Assembly: GCA_965230565.1 (NCBI GenBank)
Contig: CBDDLH010000016.1
Location: 2,108,001-2,172,000, forward strand
From: BCD1 sp965230565
Lineage (GTDB): Bacteria; Bacteroidota; Bacteroidia; Chitinophagales; Saprospiraceae
Length of the DNA: 64,000 bases
Reading direction: 5' to 3'
The notes beneath the pieces are model-generated. The model saw nothing but the letters and a program-made list of their open reading frames with translations, made no database searches and was not told where the DNA came from. Shown piece after piece: positions 6,800 through 16,564 of the stretch. Position 1 is the first letter of the stretch, and the number at the start of each line of letters is the position of its first letter. Position numbers and translations under genes: made by a program.

Positions 6800-9700
6800 A
6801 TGAAAAATATATTTTCCATTTTCCCCATTCTACTTCTACTTTCATTGAGCATCCAGACAGTAAGTGCCCAGGTTCAGGCCGGTTTTTAATTACCAGGCAG
6901 TTGTCAGGGATGACGAGGGTAATCTTTTGAAAAACACTGAAGTCGACGCTCGTTTCACCATTTTCAATGAAGCCTCCGATGTCTTTGAAGTCACCTACAG
7001 TTTAACCACCAATGCATTTGGATTGATCAATGTGATCATCGGTCACGAATCTGCCGAATACGAAGCCATAGACTGGAAGCAGGGTCCCTACGAACTGCTG
7101 GTAGAAATTGATACCGGTAATGGTTTTAACGATCTTGGGGCCACACCTTTAATGGCTGTTCCATTGGCTAATTTTGCGTTGGAAGTAGCTGATAAAGATG
7201 ATGCGGATGCGGACCCGGAAAATGAGATCCAGGTGATTTCAAAAACAGGAAATGTGATTACCCTGTCATCAGGAGGGGGATCGGTAACTGATGAAGTTGA
7301 GGATGCGGACGCTGACCCCTTGAATGAACTGCAAATCCTCGTCCAGGACGGCAACACCATCAGCCTGTCCCACGAAGGAGGAAGTGCGACAATCGATATT
7401 AACGATGCCGATGCCGACCCGGAGAACGAACTACAATCTATTTCCAAAATGGGTAATACCATCCATTTAACTGATGGAGGATCTGTCATAGATGAAACTG
7501 AAGATGCGGATGCGGATCCAGGGAACGAAGTGCAAACCATTTCCCAGGAAGGAAATACTCTTAGCCTTTCCCATGATGGAGGTACGGTCACCATCGACGT
7601 CGAGGATGCAGACGCTGATCCGGAGAATGAGTTACAATCCCTCTCCAAAATGGGTAATACCATTTTATTGTCTGAAGGAGGATCCGTTACTGATGAAATC
7701 AATGACGCCGATTCCGATCCTGAAAACGAAATTCAGGTCCTGGAAAAGTTCGAAAACATGATCAAGTTATCCAATGATGGTGGTTCTGTAATTGATGAGG
7801 TGGACGACGCAGATGCCGACCCGGAAAATGAGATCCAGCAAATTTCTAAAATGGGCAACACCATCGTACTTTCCAATGGTGGAGGTGCCGTCAATGATGA
7901 AGTAGACGATGCAGATGCGGATGCCACGAATGAACTTCAGGAATTGTCGTTTGATACGGAAAGTAATACCCTGTCCATTTCCAACGGTAACAGCGTAGTA
8001 ATTCCTTCGGAGGGCACTGATGCCGATGCAGATCCTACAAATGAAATACAAACGCTTGAGTTAGACGGCCTGGAATTGAGCATCGAGGGAGGTAATACGG
8101 TCATTTTACCCGCAAATGAGATCCTGGCAGATGAGGACAACGATACAAAAATACTGGTAGAGAAAACAGCCGACGATGACCTGATCCGGTTTGAAACGGA
8201 TGGTAAGGAATATTTCCGGATGGACAATGGGCGTTTGGATATCCTGAATACAGGTGGTTCCGTGTTTTATGGTTTGGAAGCAGGAATGAATGACGATCTT
8301 ACCAATAATAACAATACCTTTATTGGGAATAGCGCCGGAAAAATGAATACTACTGGTTATGCCAACTCAGTGGTAGGACGCAATGCACTGTACGACAACC
8401 AATCCGGATTTTCCAATTCAGCTTTGGGTAATTATGCATTGCGTTTCAATACAACGGGCTCTCTGAATCTCGCAGCAGGACGTGCAGCACTTTATGAAAA
8501 TGAAACGGGAGCAGCCAATACAGCACTTGGATATTCGGCGATGTTCAAAAACATCAGTGGAAATGCCAATGTAGCTATTGGTTCCAAAGCACTGTATTTC
8601 AATACTGAAAAGGATAATCTGGTGGCTGTGGGAGATTCTGCATTGTATAATAATGGTATCGGAGCAACCACCTTTTCTGAAGCGAGGTATAATACTGCTG
8701 TTGGGTCAAAGACTTTGTTTAATAACACCACAGGATACAGGAATAGTGCAATGGGGTTTAAATCCTTATATGCTAATGTAATTGGAAAAAATAATTCAGC
8801 TCACGGTTATTATTCCATGAATGAAAACACATCCGGAAATGATAATACCGCAATGGGGTATCGATCTCTGCGATACAATACAACAGGATATTCGAATGTG
8901 GCGATTGGCTCACATGCTTTACATTACAATACTGTTCGTAGTAACCTAGTTGCCATTGGGGATTCGACCTTGTTTTCTAATGGTACAGGTGCCTCTCCAA
9001 ACAGCACTGAAGCCCGGTATAATACAGCCATTGGTTCCAAAGCACTTCGATCAAATCAAAAAGGATCCTATAATACGGCTACAGGATATAAGTCCCTTTA
9101 TGCGAATTCCAATGGACTAAAAAACACTGCCATGGGTGCCAATTCTTTAAAAAACAATCTAGATGGGAATAATAACTCGGCATTCGGAGTTTCGGCTTTA
9201 GTAGGTAATATTGAGGGTGATTTTAACACTGCGATAGGAGCCAACGCTTTATTACACAATTCTACCGGCAATGAAAATGTAGCTATTGGTTTTGAATCTC
9301 TAAATAATAACAATGGCCATAATAATGTGGCTGTTGGGTTTGGAACACTATACTGGAATGCTAGTGATTATAATACTGCATTAGGTCATTCGGCTTTATA
9401 CTATAGCAATATCGGAGAATATAATGTTGCCGTTGGGGTTGAAGCACTATATTCAAATTTTAACGGAAGTAACAATACAGCTTTGGGCCGGGCAGCACTG
9501 AGAAACAATAGTTCTGGTAATGAAAACATTGCCATTGGCAGAGGAAGTTTGCATAATAACGATGAGGGTAGTTTTAATAACGCCATGGGAACTAATAGCC
9601 TTGTTAATAATAACACCGGAGAATATAACTTAGCCATTGGTCATTGGACCTTATCAAATAATAATCATGGAGATAAGAATATTGCTATTGGATATTACGC

Positions 9701-10796
9701 GATGAAGAATGCTAAAAACAGTAACAGTATTATTGCCATTGGTGACTCTGCCCTGGTAAATAACGGAAATTATTCCCCCTTTGAATCCTGGCAAGGGCGT
9801 TTAAATACGGCTATTGGAAAAAATGCTTTGAAAGAAAATTTAACAGGATGGGGCAATACGGCTACTGGAAGTTTTGCTTGTGGGGATAATAGTCATGGGA
9901 TATTAAATACCGCAAATGGTTGGGCAGCTTTGTCACATAATCAATATGGCGACGCTAATGCTGCATTTGGAACAGGTGCATTGCAAAACCACTATGTAGG
10001 TGATTTCAATACAGCCGTAGGGTTTCTGGCAGGAGGTAAATCATGGGCAAATGAACCTGACACTAGCTGGTATTGTACATATTTAGGTATTGAATCCGGA
10101 ATGGTTATTCCCGGTCCTATTGGAGTAGAATACAGTACAGCTCTTGGTTCTTTCTCACGAATTTCTGCTTCTTATCAGGTCCGTATTGGAAATTCAAGCA
10201 CCGAAAGCATCGGAGGATATGCTGGTTGGACAGAACTATCTGACAGTCGATATAAGAGAAATATTCAAGAGGATGTAAAAGGGCTGGAATTCATTTTGGC
10301 CCTTCGACCGATTACATATCAAATGGATGTAAATCGGTTAGCATCAGCTTTAGGAGAAAAAGAACGAAAAGGGTTAAATGAACTACTGCCTTATGAGGCT
10401 TCAAAATCAAAACAATTACAAAACCGTAGTAAAAAATCTGAGATACGTTACACAGGTTTCATCGCCCAGGAAGTAGAAACCGCAGCCAAATCTTTGGGTT
10501 ACGAATTCAGCGGGGTAGATGCTCCCCAAAACGAATATAGCTTTTATGGCTTACGATACGCCACCTTCGTCGTTCCCCTGGTAAAATCCGTGCAGGAACT
10601 CAATGATATCAATGAAGGTCTTACCAAACGTGTAGAAAACAACGAACGTACCATTAGCCATCAATCAAAACAAATTGATGCCTTAAAAGCTCAAAATGAA
10701 GCTTTACAGGAACAATTGACCGAACTTGAAAAGATGAAAACAGAATTGGAAGAAATGAAAGTTCTGATAAACAATATCTCATTGCAAAAGCAATAA
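6800..10796 (+). CDS. Giant fibre/adhesin with YadA-head-like repeats and S74 chaperone domain; frameshift after signal peptide
   Basis: The ATG at 6800 encodes a signal peptide (MKNIFSIFPILLLLSLSIQ...VSAQ) and then meets a stop because of one extra T in the run at 6882-6886; removing it gives the usual GFNYQAVVRD opening of this family. The GTG at 6864 that opens the long frame is an artefact of the shift. Layout: an N-terminal beta domain; nine repeats of about 30 residues starting DADADPENE (nt 7196-8060); about 25 YadA-head-like repeats of the form NTAxGxxALxxNxxGxxN (nt 8280-10130); a peptidase S74 intramolecular chaperone (SDSRYKRNI with the Ser/Lys pair, GFIAQEVE, YATFVVPLVKSVQEL); and a C-terminal coiled coil. 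S74 domains trimerise tail spikes and fibres and then cut themselves off. I infer a trimeric surface fibre. No T9SS CTD is present. Confidence 0.85.
7196..8060 (+). repeat. Nine DADADPENE repeats in the adhesin
   Basis: Units of about 90-100 nt encode DADADPENE-x-Q-x(3-5)-GN-x-I-x-LS-x-GG-x-V. The acidic DxDxD strings look like calcium-binding linkers between short beta hairpins. Units have diverged at nucleotide level, so this is an old array, unlike the 429-bp cohesin repeats further on. Confidence 0.85.
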
Positions 10797-10805
10797 TGCA
10801 TCACC

Positions 10806-10846
10806 GGTGTCGAAGAATATCAGCATTTACCTTCGACACCGCTTTT
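10806..10846 (+). terminator. Intrinsic terminator after the adhesin
   Basis: A perfect 10-bp inverted repeat GGTGTCGAAG / CTTCGACACC with a 15-nt loop, followed by GCTTTTAACC. It starts 9 nt after the adhesin stop. The T run is short, so efficiency may be modest. Confidence 0.7.
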
Positions 10847-11069
10847 AACCTTTGCCGAAATTATGAAAAGGTTTAAGTAACCAATCCATAATTTGACTGA
10901 TAAACCCAAAAATACCCGAACCCAATCTAAAGCGCAAATATTTAACCTAACTGATTGACAAAACCTGCACTTTTTCTTTCCACTGGAACATCCATTACCC
11001 AAAAAACCAAAACCATAAGAAAGCTGAATTCACGAATTCGATCATTTTTTGATTCACAATTTTTTCTCT

Positions 11070-11437
11070 ATGAAAACCCTTAATCATATCAAAGAAGCAA
11101 TAAAAATGGCGATGGCTAAAGGCATAGAAGTCGCTATTTCAAAAACAGAGGAAATGCTGTCTACACCGAATCTTCCCTGCATTCAGATCTGTTGCAGATT
11201 AAAGGAAGGTATACAGATAGCCAGAGAAAATTCCAGATGGGTTTTATCCCTTATGAAACGGCCTCCCTTATCGCGAATCAGGTCAGGTATGCGCTGTTAA
11301 CAGAAATCGTAGGAAGGCTGGAAATCGAAGATTTCAAGGACCAATATAAACCTGAACCAATTACTCCGAAAAAACCAAGCACTCAACTACCGTTCGACTT
11401 GAAAATCCCAAGGTTTAAGATGGATGTCTCAGGTTAG
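11070..11437 (+). CDS. EAD11-like effector-associated domain (N-terminal part of a frameshifted gene)
   Basis: The ATG at 11070 encodes a helix (LNHIKEAIKMAMAKGIEVAI) in one frame. After about 36 codons the protein-like sequence continues one frame over, at SLHSDLLQIKGRYTDSQRKF, then GFIPYETASLIANQVRYALL. A CCC run at 11175-11177 that should be CCCC explains the shift. Joined, this is an EAD11-like death-fold-type adaptor domain: two helices, then the ARY-x(5)-x-x-G-I-x-x-E pattern. EADs are adaptors in bacterial conflict systems that bring effectors and NTPases together through like-like contacts. A further missing T near 11434 would join VSG to LDRRKAASLFRARFESLKD and so to the iSTAND-like frame that follows, making one protein of about 376 residues. 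The domain assignment is from memory of the family. Confidence 0.6.
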
Positions 11438-11481
11438 ACAGAAGAAAGGCTGCCAGTTTATTCCGGGCCAGATTCGAATCG

Positions 11482-12201
11482 TTGAAGGATACTCCCGTGC
11501 AGCATTATTTTATTTATGCCGACAGGCACCAACAACCACGAAGCCTGGTGGAAAGACTGGTATTTGAAATGGAATCCAACGCAAGGACCTTGCTGTACGA
11601 TGCAGAAGGAGACAAACACATCCGCATCGTAGAACCTGAAACAGAAGGTAATCTCGCCATCAGCAAACTGAACTTTTGCGAATATTTCAGTGAACGATTT
11701 GGCACTTCTGTATCAACCCTGGAAGATATCCCACTGCCACCATTAACCGAAGGAAATGACAACTATGTGATCACTGTTTTCAAATATCACATTAAAGAAT
11801 GGAAAGAGTACTCCAAAGCCATTTTCGAATGGCTCCTGTCCTCCTTTTGCAAAACTTCGGAAACAGTCCCTACCAAATTCATTTTCTTCCATGTATTGCA
11901 AAAGGATTCCTTTCAGGCAAGAGCCAAGGGTAGTCTATTACGCCTACTGGGAGGAAAACCCGGAAAACAAAAGCGGGTCGAAATAATGCTGGAAGCTATG
12001 AAAAAGCACCCAAACTGTACCGTTTTACCAGAACTTAAACCCATTAATATTCACGACCTAACCAAATGGTTAGAGGAATTCATCAGTAACGAAACCGTCA
12101 TCGACAAATTATTGAAAGATATAACCGGGGGTCAAAAATTCAAAGACGCTCTGGATATGTCATTCGTAGAGAATCAGCTGGTCAACATTTTGTATCAGTA
12201 A
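11482..12201 (+). CDS. iSTAND-like (inactive STAND) domain, probably the C-terminal part of the EAD11 protein
   Basis: The frame is open from 11419 and its first possible start is a TTG at 11482, without a good Shine-Dalgarno; the coding sense clearly continues upstream (RRKAASLFRARFESLKDTPV), so this is best read as the second half of the gene starting at 11070. The protein has QHYFIYADRHQQPRSLVERL, a strand where a P-loop would stand but without GxxxxGK[ST], a central strand TKFIFFHVLQK in the Walker B position without acidic pair, and a helical C-terminus. This matches the inactive STAND-like domain described with EADs in Bacteroidota. I infer a signal-transducing scaffold without NTPase activity. 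It lies 83 nt before the membrane partner gene. Confidence 0.6.
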   Translation: MKDTPVQHYFIYADRHQQPRSLVERLVFEMESNARTLLYDAEGDKHIRIVEPETEGNLAISKLNFCEYFSERFGTSVSTLEDIPLPPLTEGNDNYVITVFKYHIKEWKEYSKAIFEWLLSSFCKTSETVPTKFIFFHVLQKDSFQARAKGSLLRLLGGKPGKQKRVEIMLEAMKKHPNCTVLPELKPINIHDLTKWLEEFISNETVIDKLLKDITGGQKFKDALDMSFVENQLVNILYQ

Positions 12202-12284
12202 AGGGCAGAATGGAGGGTTAAAAATCACATAGATATTGGAGAGAGTAATGTAAAAACTCAGGATCCACCAAAACATGTTTGATT

Positions 12285-14804
12285 ATGTCAACTTACGTTC
12301 CAAATAAAAGCACGCAACCTATAAGAACCGGGCAGAACAAATCAATCTATATCCTGGCAGCAATATTGATAGTCCTTTTGGTATTATGGGGTAGTCTGCT
12401 GCTTAGAGACCTTGGTTATTTCAAATTAGGGATTGCCATGACTCCATTGTTATTATTGCTTTTCCGGGAGGGATACAGACGTAGTCGCAGAAACAAAATT
12501 CAAAAAACAAGGTTCACAGCTAATCCGCCCTATGCCTGGAATATTCAAACCGCCGCTCCATATGCCGAAAGCACCCTCAAAAATTCCATGAAAGAACAAT
12601 TCAGCGGTTTAGACCATATTCAAAAACCCCTTTTATTTTTAGTTGAAAAAAAGTCGGAAGAAGATCACCAGGCACATTTATTTGACTTATTCATCGAAAC
12701 ATTGCAGGAAAAAGGAATTGACCATAAAAAATATTATCATTCCGGGGATTTGCAATTTTTCTGGGATGAAAACCCTACCGACAAAATTGATCTTGAAAGT
12801 ATCCAGTCTCAGTATAGTACTTATGCCTTAATAATTTGTGGGGACGGACATCGGGCTGTCAACCCATCAGCTGATGAATTACAATGGTGGACATTTCATT
12901 TTTACAACTGGAAAGACCGATATGTACTGACAAATCGTTCTTTGATCCATTGGAACTACCATGAAAAGGTTCTTTCATCGCTTTTTGCTGTTTTACCTTT
13001 CTCCACATCGGGGATTATGAGTCTGGGAAACCAAATAAACGGAGATAAGACCCCTTTTCCTATACCACAATTTTCTGAACCGAAAGAGGAAGAACCGATT
13101 CTGGAAGATATTTCACCAGAGGAACTGGAAAATTACTTTGGTAAGGAAGTAACTCAATGGATCGCATCTGTGGCACTTTGTTCCCGGCTTGACTGGGATT
13201 TAACGCTCAAGATAGGCCAACACCTTTCAGCCGAAAAATATCCTTTACTCTCCCTCGCTAACATTCAGGAACTCTCCCGCCTGACATGGTTCCGCCATGG
13301 TGATATCCCTGTAATAGTAAGACAAAGACTGGAAAGATACCTGGATCCCGACACTCGTCATTCAGTCCGACAAATTTTGGTAACAGCGCTGGAAGAACAT
13401 CCTGTTCCAGCCAATTCACATGCGCATAACAACTACCGAATGGAGTTAGCTGGTTTGAAAGGACTCATACCCAATTTTGCTCAAAAAGGCATTAAAAATG
13501 AATTATACGAATTAAAATCCATGGGCTATCAGGAGGATCAACTGGTCACTCGATGGATTGATGAAAAAAAATGGTGGATAGACCGATTGATACCAAAGTC
13601 ATTAGAAAAAGTAGCCTATAATGAAGGATTTTTCCTACTGGGAAGAAGTTTTTGGTTTTTCATTCCGCTGTTATTGATCTTTGGCATTGGCGTTAACGCA
13701 ATCCCTGACAAAACAATAGAACCTGTTCTCGATCCACTAATATCTTTATTTACCCCTTATGAAAAAGAAGACCCGAACCGTTCCAGCAGTATTCTTATCC
13801 CAAACGACAATGAAGATCCTGACCCCGGTTATTCTAATGATGATCCGGAAATTGAGCCTGATCCGGGTACAGATTCAGATCCGACGGAACCAAATATTGA
13901 CCCTGTAGATCCAATAATTGAACCACAAACCATAGGTGGCAGAATACTCGATGTGGATGGTGATGAAATTTCCGAAGGGGAAGTTATTGCACAAACCTTA
14001 TCCATCAAAACGGAAACTCATCAAAATGGAAGATTTGAAATGGACCTTCCACAGGAAATCGAAGCAAATGATGTAGTAAAAATCTTCGTTGCCTCGGAAG
14101 GATACCACCCCAAGGAAGTAGACATCAGGGCTGGAAGGCAAAATGAAGCAATTGTTTTGATACCGGAGGCGATGGAAATCACCGTTGAAGATGGGAATAG
14201 CAGGACCCGTCTGGAAAACGCTTTGGTTAATCTTTCAGGCCACGAAAAGGAAACAAACAGATACGGAAAAGTCCGAATGGCAATACCTGCTGACCTGAAT
14301 CCTATGAGCAAGCTTACTCTTGAGGTTCACATGGAAGGATACAATATGGTTCAGATTGAAGAAGGCATATCCAAGTCCTTAAAAATTCTTATGTACAAGA
14401 TCCCTTTGATCTCCATTTCAGGAAAGGTTCAGAACGAAAACAGAAATCCTGTTGACAACGTTATCATCCATTCAGCATTTGGAGAAAAACGAACGGATGG
14501 CCAGGGTAGGTTTTCCTTCAGGGTTCCGGAGACTGAATCCTCCTTTGAAGCTCATTTCGAACATCCCGATTATCTTGAAAAGTCTCAAAGACTTTACAGG
14601 AACAGGCAGAATATCATTGAATTGGAAAGCAGGAAAATTTCGCTCACTTTCCGTGGAAAAGTAATGGACAGGTGTACTCAAAGTCCCATTTATTACGCAC
14701 GGGTAAATGTTCAAAACATTGGTACTAAATTAACCAACAGAGCAGGAGAATTCAGTTTCCAGATCGAAGTACCAAGGGAGTCAAAACTACGAACTGGAAG
14801 TTGA
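12285..14804 (+). CDS. Conflict-type membrane protein: cytosolic domain, three TM segments, carboxypeptidase-regulatory-like repeats (first segment)
   Basis: I prefer the ATG at 12285 to the TTG at 12279. Residues about 21-40 and 45-60 are two membrane helices; 70-450 form a soluble region without a family I can name, with alternating strands and helices (KPLLFLVEKK, STYALIICGDG) and then a helical part with LSRLTWFRHGDIPVIVRQRL, a pattern I associate with membrane proteins encoded beside EAD/STAND genes. A third membrane helix (FWFFIPLLLIFGIGV, about 455-475) leads into an acidic Pro/Asp linker (about 490-545) and beta-sandwich repeats of carboxypeptidase-regulatory type (GGRILDVDGDEI, ISGKVQNENRNPV, FRGKVMDRCTQSPI). 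The frame stops at 14804 because of one extra A near 14781-14784; the next ORF continues it. The operon position suggests it anchors the EAD11/iSTAND protein and senses outside the membrane. Confidence 0.65.
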   Translation: MSTYVPNKSTQPIRTGQNKSIYILAAILIVLLVLWGSLLLRDLGYFKLGIAMTPLLLLLFREGYRRSRRNKIQKTRFTANPPYAWNIQTAAPYAESTLKNSMKEQFSGLDHIQKPLLFLVEKKSEEDHQAHLFDLFIETLQEKGIDHKKYYHSGDLQFFWDENPTDKIDLESIQSQYSTYALIICGDGHRAVNPSADELQWWTFHFYNWKDRYVLTNRSLIHWNYHEKVLSSLFAVLPFSTSGIMSLGNQINGDKTPFPIPQFSEPKEEEPILEDISPEELENYFGKEVTQWIASVALCSRLDWDLTLKIGQHLSAEKYPLLSLANIQELSRLTWFRHGDIPVIVRQRLERYLDPDTRHSVRQILVTALEEHPVPANSHAHNNYRMELAGLKGLIPNFAQKGIKNELYELKSMGYQEDQLVTRWIDEKKWWIDRLIPKSLEKVAYNEGFFLLGRSFWFFIPLLLIFGIGVNAIPDKTIEPVLDPLISLFTPYEKEDPNRSSSILIPNDNEDPDPGYSNDDPEIEPDPGTDSDPTEPNIDPVDPIIEPQTIGGRILDVDGDEISEGEVIAQTLSIKTETHQNGRFEMDLPQEIEANDVVKIFVASEGYHPKEVDIRAGRQNEAIVLIPEAMEITVEDGNSRTRLENALVNLSGHEKETNRYGKVRMAIPADLNPMSKLTLEVHMEGYNMVQIEEGISKSLKILMYKIPLISISGKVQNENRNPVDNVIIHSAFGEKRTDGQGRFSFRVPETESSFEAHFEHPDYLEKSQRLYRNRQNIIELESRKISLTFRGKVMDRCTQSPIYYARVNVQNIGTKLTNRAGEFSFQIEVPRESKLRTGS

Positions 14805-14826
14805 GATAAGTAAGGACGGATACCAT

Positions 14827-15864
14827 TTGAGTGACAGGGTAATCAACAAAGCAGACATAGAAGAAGATCACAGGTTTTCTTTAAGATCTCTTACCTTTTT
14901 TGGCACTGTGGTAGATCAGGATGGCGACCACCTTTCAGGAGCTACTATAAATGTGCCCGGAATAGGAAATCTAAGATCCGGGAATAATGGTATGTTTTCA
15001 GCCGATGTCTCTCGCAATTTTTCCTGCAGTAAAAGAATTAGCATCTCCAGAACCGGGTATAAATCCAGATCCATTTTATTTAGGTCCGGAGATCAGATCG
15101 TTCTTGAAAGAGATATGGAACAACTGAAATTATCCGGAATCATAGAGGATGATTGTAGCCGAGGCCCCCTTCACAGAGTCAAGGTAAAATTAAGTGGCGT
15201 CGGTACCAGAACTACCGGAACCGAAGGCAATTATAGTTTTGAAATGGACATCCCCAAAGGAACCACCAGAGACTATGAATTGACCATTTCCAAGGATGGG
15301 TATTATTCAAAAACCCTGGAAATAAGCAGTAATAACCTAAACAGGTACCCGAGGATCAGATTAACGCCTTCAAGCATTGAAGGAAAGGTTTTGGAAAAGA
15401 ACGGTACTCCGGTTCAAGGGGCAAAAATCAAAATGGGCAGTTACGCGGTAAACTCCAGAGATGATGGTAGCTTCAGTATTAGAGTATCGAATAATTACAA
15501 TTGCCAATCTACTATTACAGTTACCAAAAATGGTTTTGAGGATTATCACAAAAAATTCCAGCCAGGAAGTACCATTCGCATTACAAGAGTTGATCCAAAC
15601 AGCACCACTATTATTATAAAAGCAAAGAAAAAAATAAATAATAAATATGTGAAGGCAGCAGGGGTTCAGTTCATAATCGAGGGAGGGGTCTACCGAGGCT
15701 CCACCAATACCAATGGAGAGAGAAGAATCACAATTCAAAGAAGAATTGGTGAGGAAATCAGGATTTCTGTGGCTGGCACGAATGAATATAACCAACAGGT
15801 TAAAACGGTAGAATTAACAGAGCAAAATCAAGTAATTGAACTTTGGCTATCGATATTAGAATAG
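14827..15864 (+). CDS. C-terminal segment of the same membrane protein: further carboxypeptidase-regulatory-like repeats
   Basis: This frame actually begins before the TTG at 14827: reading back gives NYELEVEISKDGYHLSDRV, which parallels DYELTISKDGYYSKTLEI in the next repeat and proves that it continues the gene ending at 14804. Four more repeat units follow, with the recurring starts FGTVVDQDGDHLSGATI, LSGIIEDDCSRGPLHRVKV and IEGKVLEKNGTPVQGAKI and the usual Gly-rich turn before SF-x-V. Together the two segments encode a protein of about 1190 residues. Such repeats form stalks of Ig-like domains in Bacteroidota, here probably periplasmic or exposed, and no T9SS sorting domain ends the protein. 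No catalytic motif is visible in this part. Confidence 0.7.
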   Translation: MSDRVINKADIEEDHRFSLRSLTFFGTVVDQDGDHLSGATINVPGIGNLRSGNNGMFSADVSRNFSCSKRISISRTGYKSRSILFRSGDQIVLERDMEQLKLSGIIEDDCSRGPLHRVKVKLSGVGTRTTGTEGNYSFEMDIPKGTTRDYELTISKDGYYSKTLEISSNNLNRYPRIRLTPSSIEGKVLEKNGTPVQGAKIKMGSYAVNSRDDGSFSIRVSNNYNCQSTITVTKNGFEDYHKKFQPGSTIRITRVDPNSTTIIIKAKKKINNKYVKAAGVQFIIEGGVYRGSTNTNGERRITIQRRIGEEIRISVAGTNEYNQQVKTVELTEQNQVIELWLSILE

Positions 15865-15911
15865 AAGGAGGTTTTCTAGCTCCAATCCTAACTATTTATC
15901 AAAGCCCGGAT

Positions 15912-16280
15912 ATGAAAAAAAAGATGGAACAGAATCGTGAATATATCCTTGAATTTTTCTTTAGTATCAGTGGAAAAGAAAAAACACAAAGGAATTTGGC
16001 AAACTTTATTATCGATCCGGTTTTAATAAGTACGCTTTGCACCGTAGAAAGGTATTTGCCTCAATTTCAATTGCTACCGGATGAAATCATGGTTGAAAAC
16101 AATCGTCTCATTGTTCAGGCAAGAGCAAAAGGCAACCTGGCAGCGACAGGAGAACCCGTTGTCATTCCTTTTGTCATGGGATGCAGGATAGAAGGTAGAA
16201 AAATCATCAATCACTGGTTCCTGGCCGATGACCTTACGCTTATGCAACAAATTATCGAATTGACTGGCAAGAACCACTAG
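15912..16280 (+). CDS. Divergent SnoaL-like NTF2-fold protein
   Basis: The frame is open from 15843, inside the previous gene, but the ATG at 15912 is the natural start (122 residues; ATG 15924 is an alternative). The sequence aligns by eye with the SnoaL-like protein at 5629: an N-terminal helix (NREYILEFFFSISGKEKT), a QLLPDEIMVENNRLIVQARA segment that matches ELVPDEIIAEGDKVFVRARV, and PFVMGCRIEGRKIINHW that matches PFAIGYQITNEKIVDFW. The two are paralogues. It lies 48 nt after the membrane protein gene on the same strand and may be co-transcribed with it, but nothing shows a functional link. Ligand unknown. Confidence 0.65.
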   Translation: MKKKMEQNREYILEFFFSISGKEKTQRNLANFIIDPVLISTLCTVERYLPQFQLLPDEIMVENNRLIVQARAKGNLAATGEPVVIPFVMGCRIEGRKIINHWFLADDLTLMQQIIELTGKNH

Positions 16281-16315
16281 AAAAACCAAAAATTACCCTC
16301 TTGTAGATCCCAGAT

Positions 16316-16341
16316 AGGCTCCTGAAGGGGACCAGGAGCCT
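16316..16341 (+). terminator. Hairpin after the second SnoaL-like gene
   Basis: AGGCTCCTG / CAGGAGCCT, a perfect 9-bp stem with an 8-nt loop, 36 nt after the stop. No T run follows immediately, though TTTAATTTTATT comes about 10 nt later. It may terminate weakly or protect the 3' end. Confidence 0.45.
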
Positions 16342-16564
16342 GCAGAGTATGTTTAATTTTATTGGTTTTTTTTAATTCTTTCGCAACGAAATTCCAGATT
16401 ATTGGAAAAATGGATGGAATGGATGAATGGAAAGGTGGTCAAGAACTTCTTTCCTCCAGTTTTCCATTGCTGTGGCTAAAAAACAAATCCTGAATAAAAC
16501 ATTGATTTTCAGTTTTCGAAAAATTTGGACAAGGTCTTAATTTATAAAGCTGATAAGGTCTTGC

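Noticed and set aside
6864..6866. GTG as the start of the adhesin
   Set aside because: The codons after it are out of the family frame (MPRFRPV) and no signal peptide results; the ATG at 6800 plus one-base correction gives the usual N-terminus.
11482..12201. Active STAND NTPase
   Set aside because: No P-loop GxxxxGK[ST] and no acidic Walker B; at best an inactive STAND-like domain.
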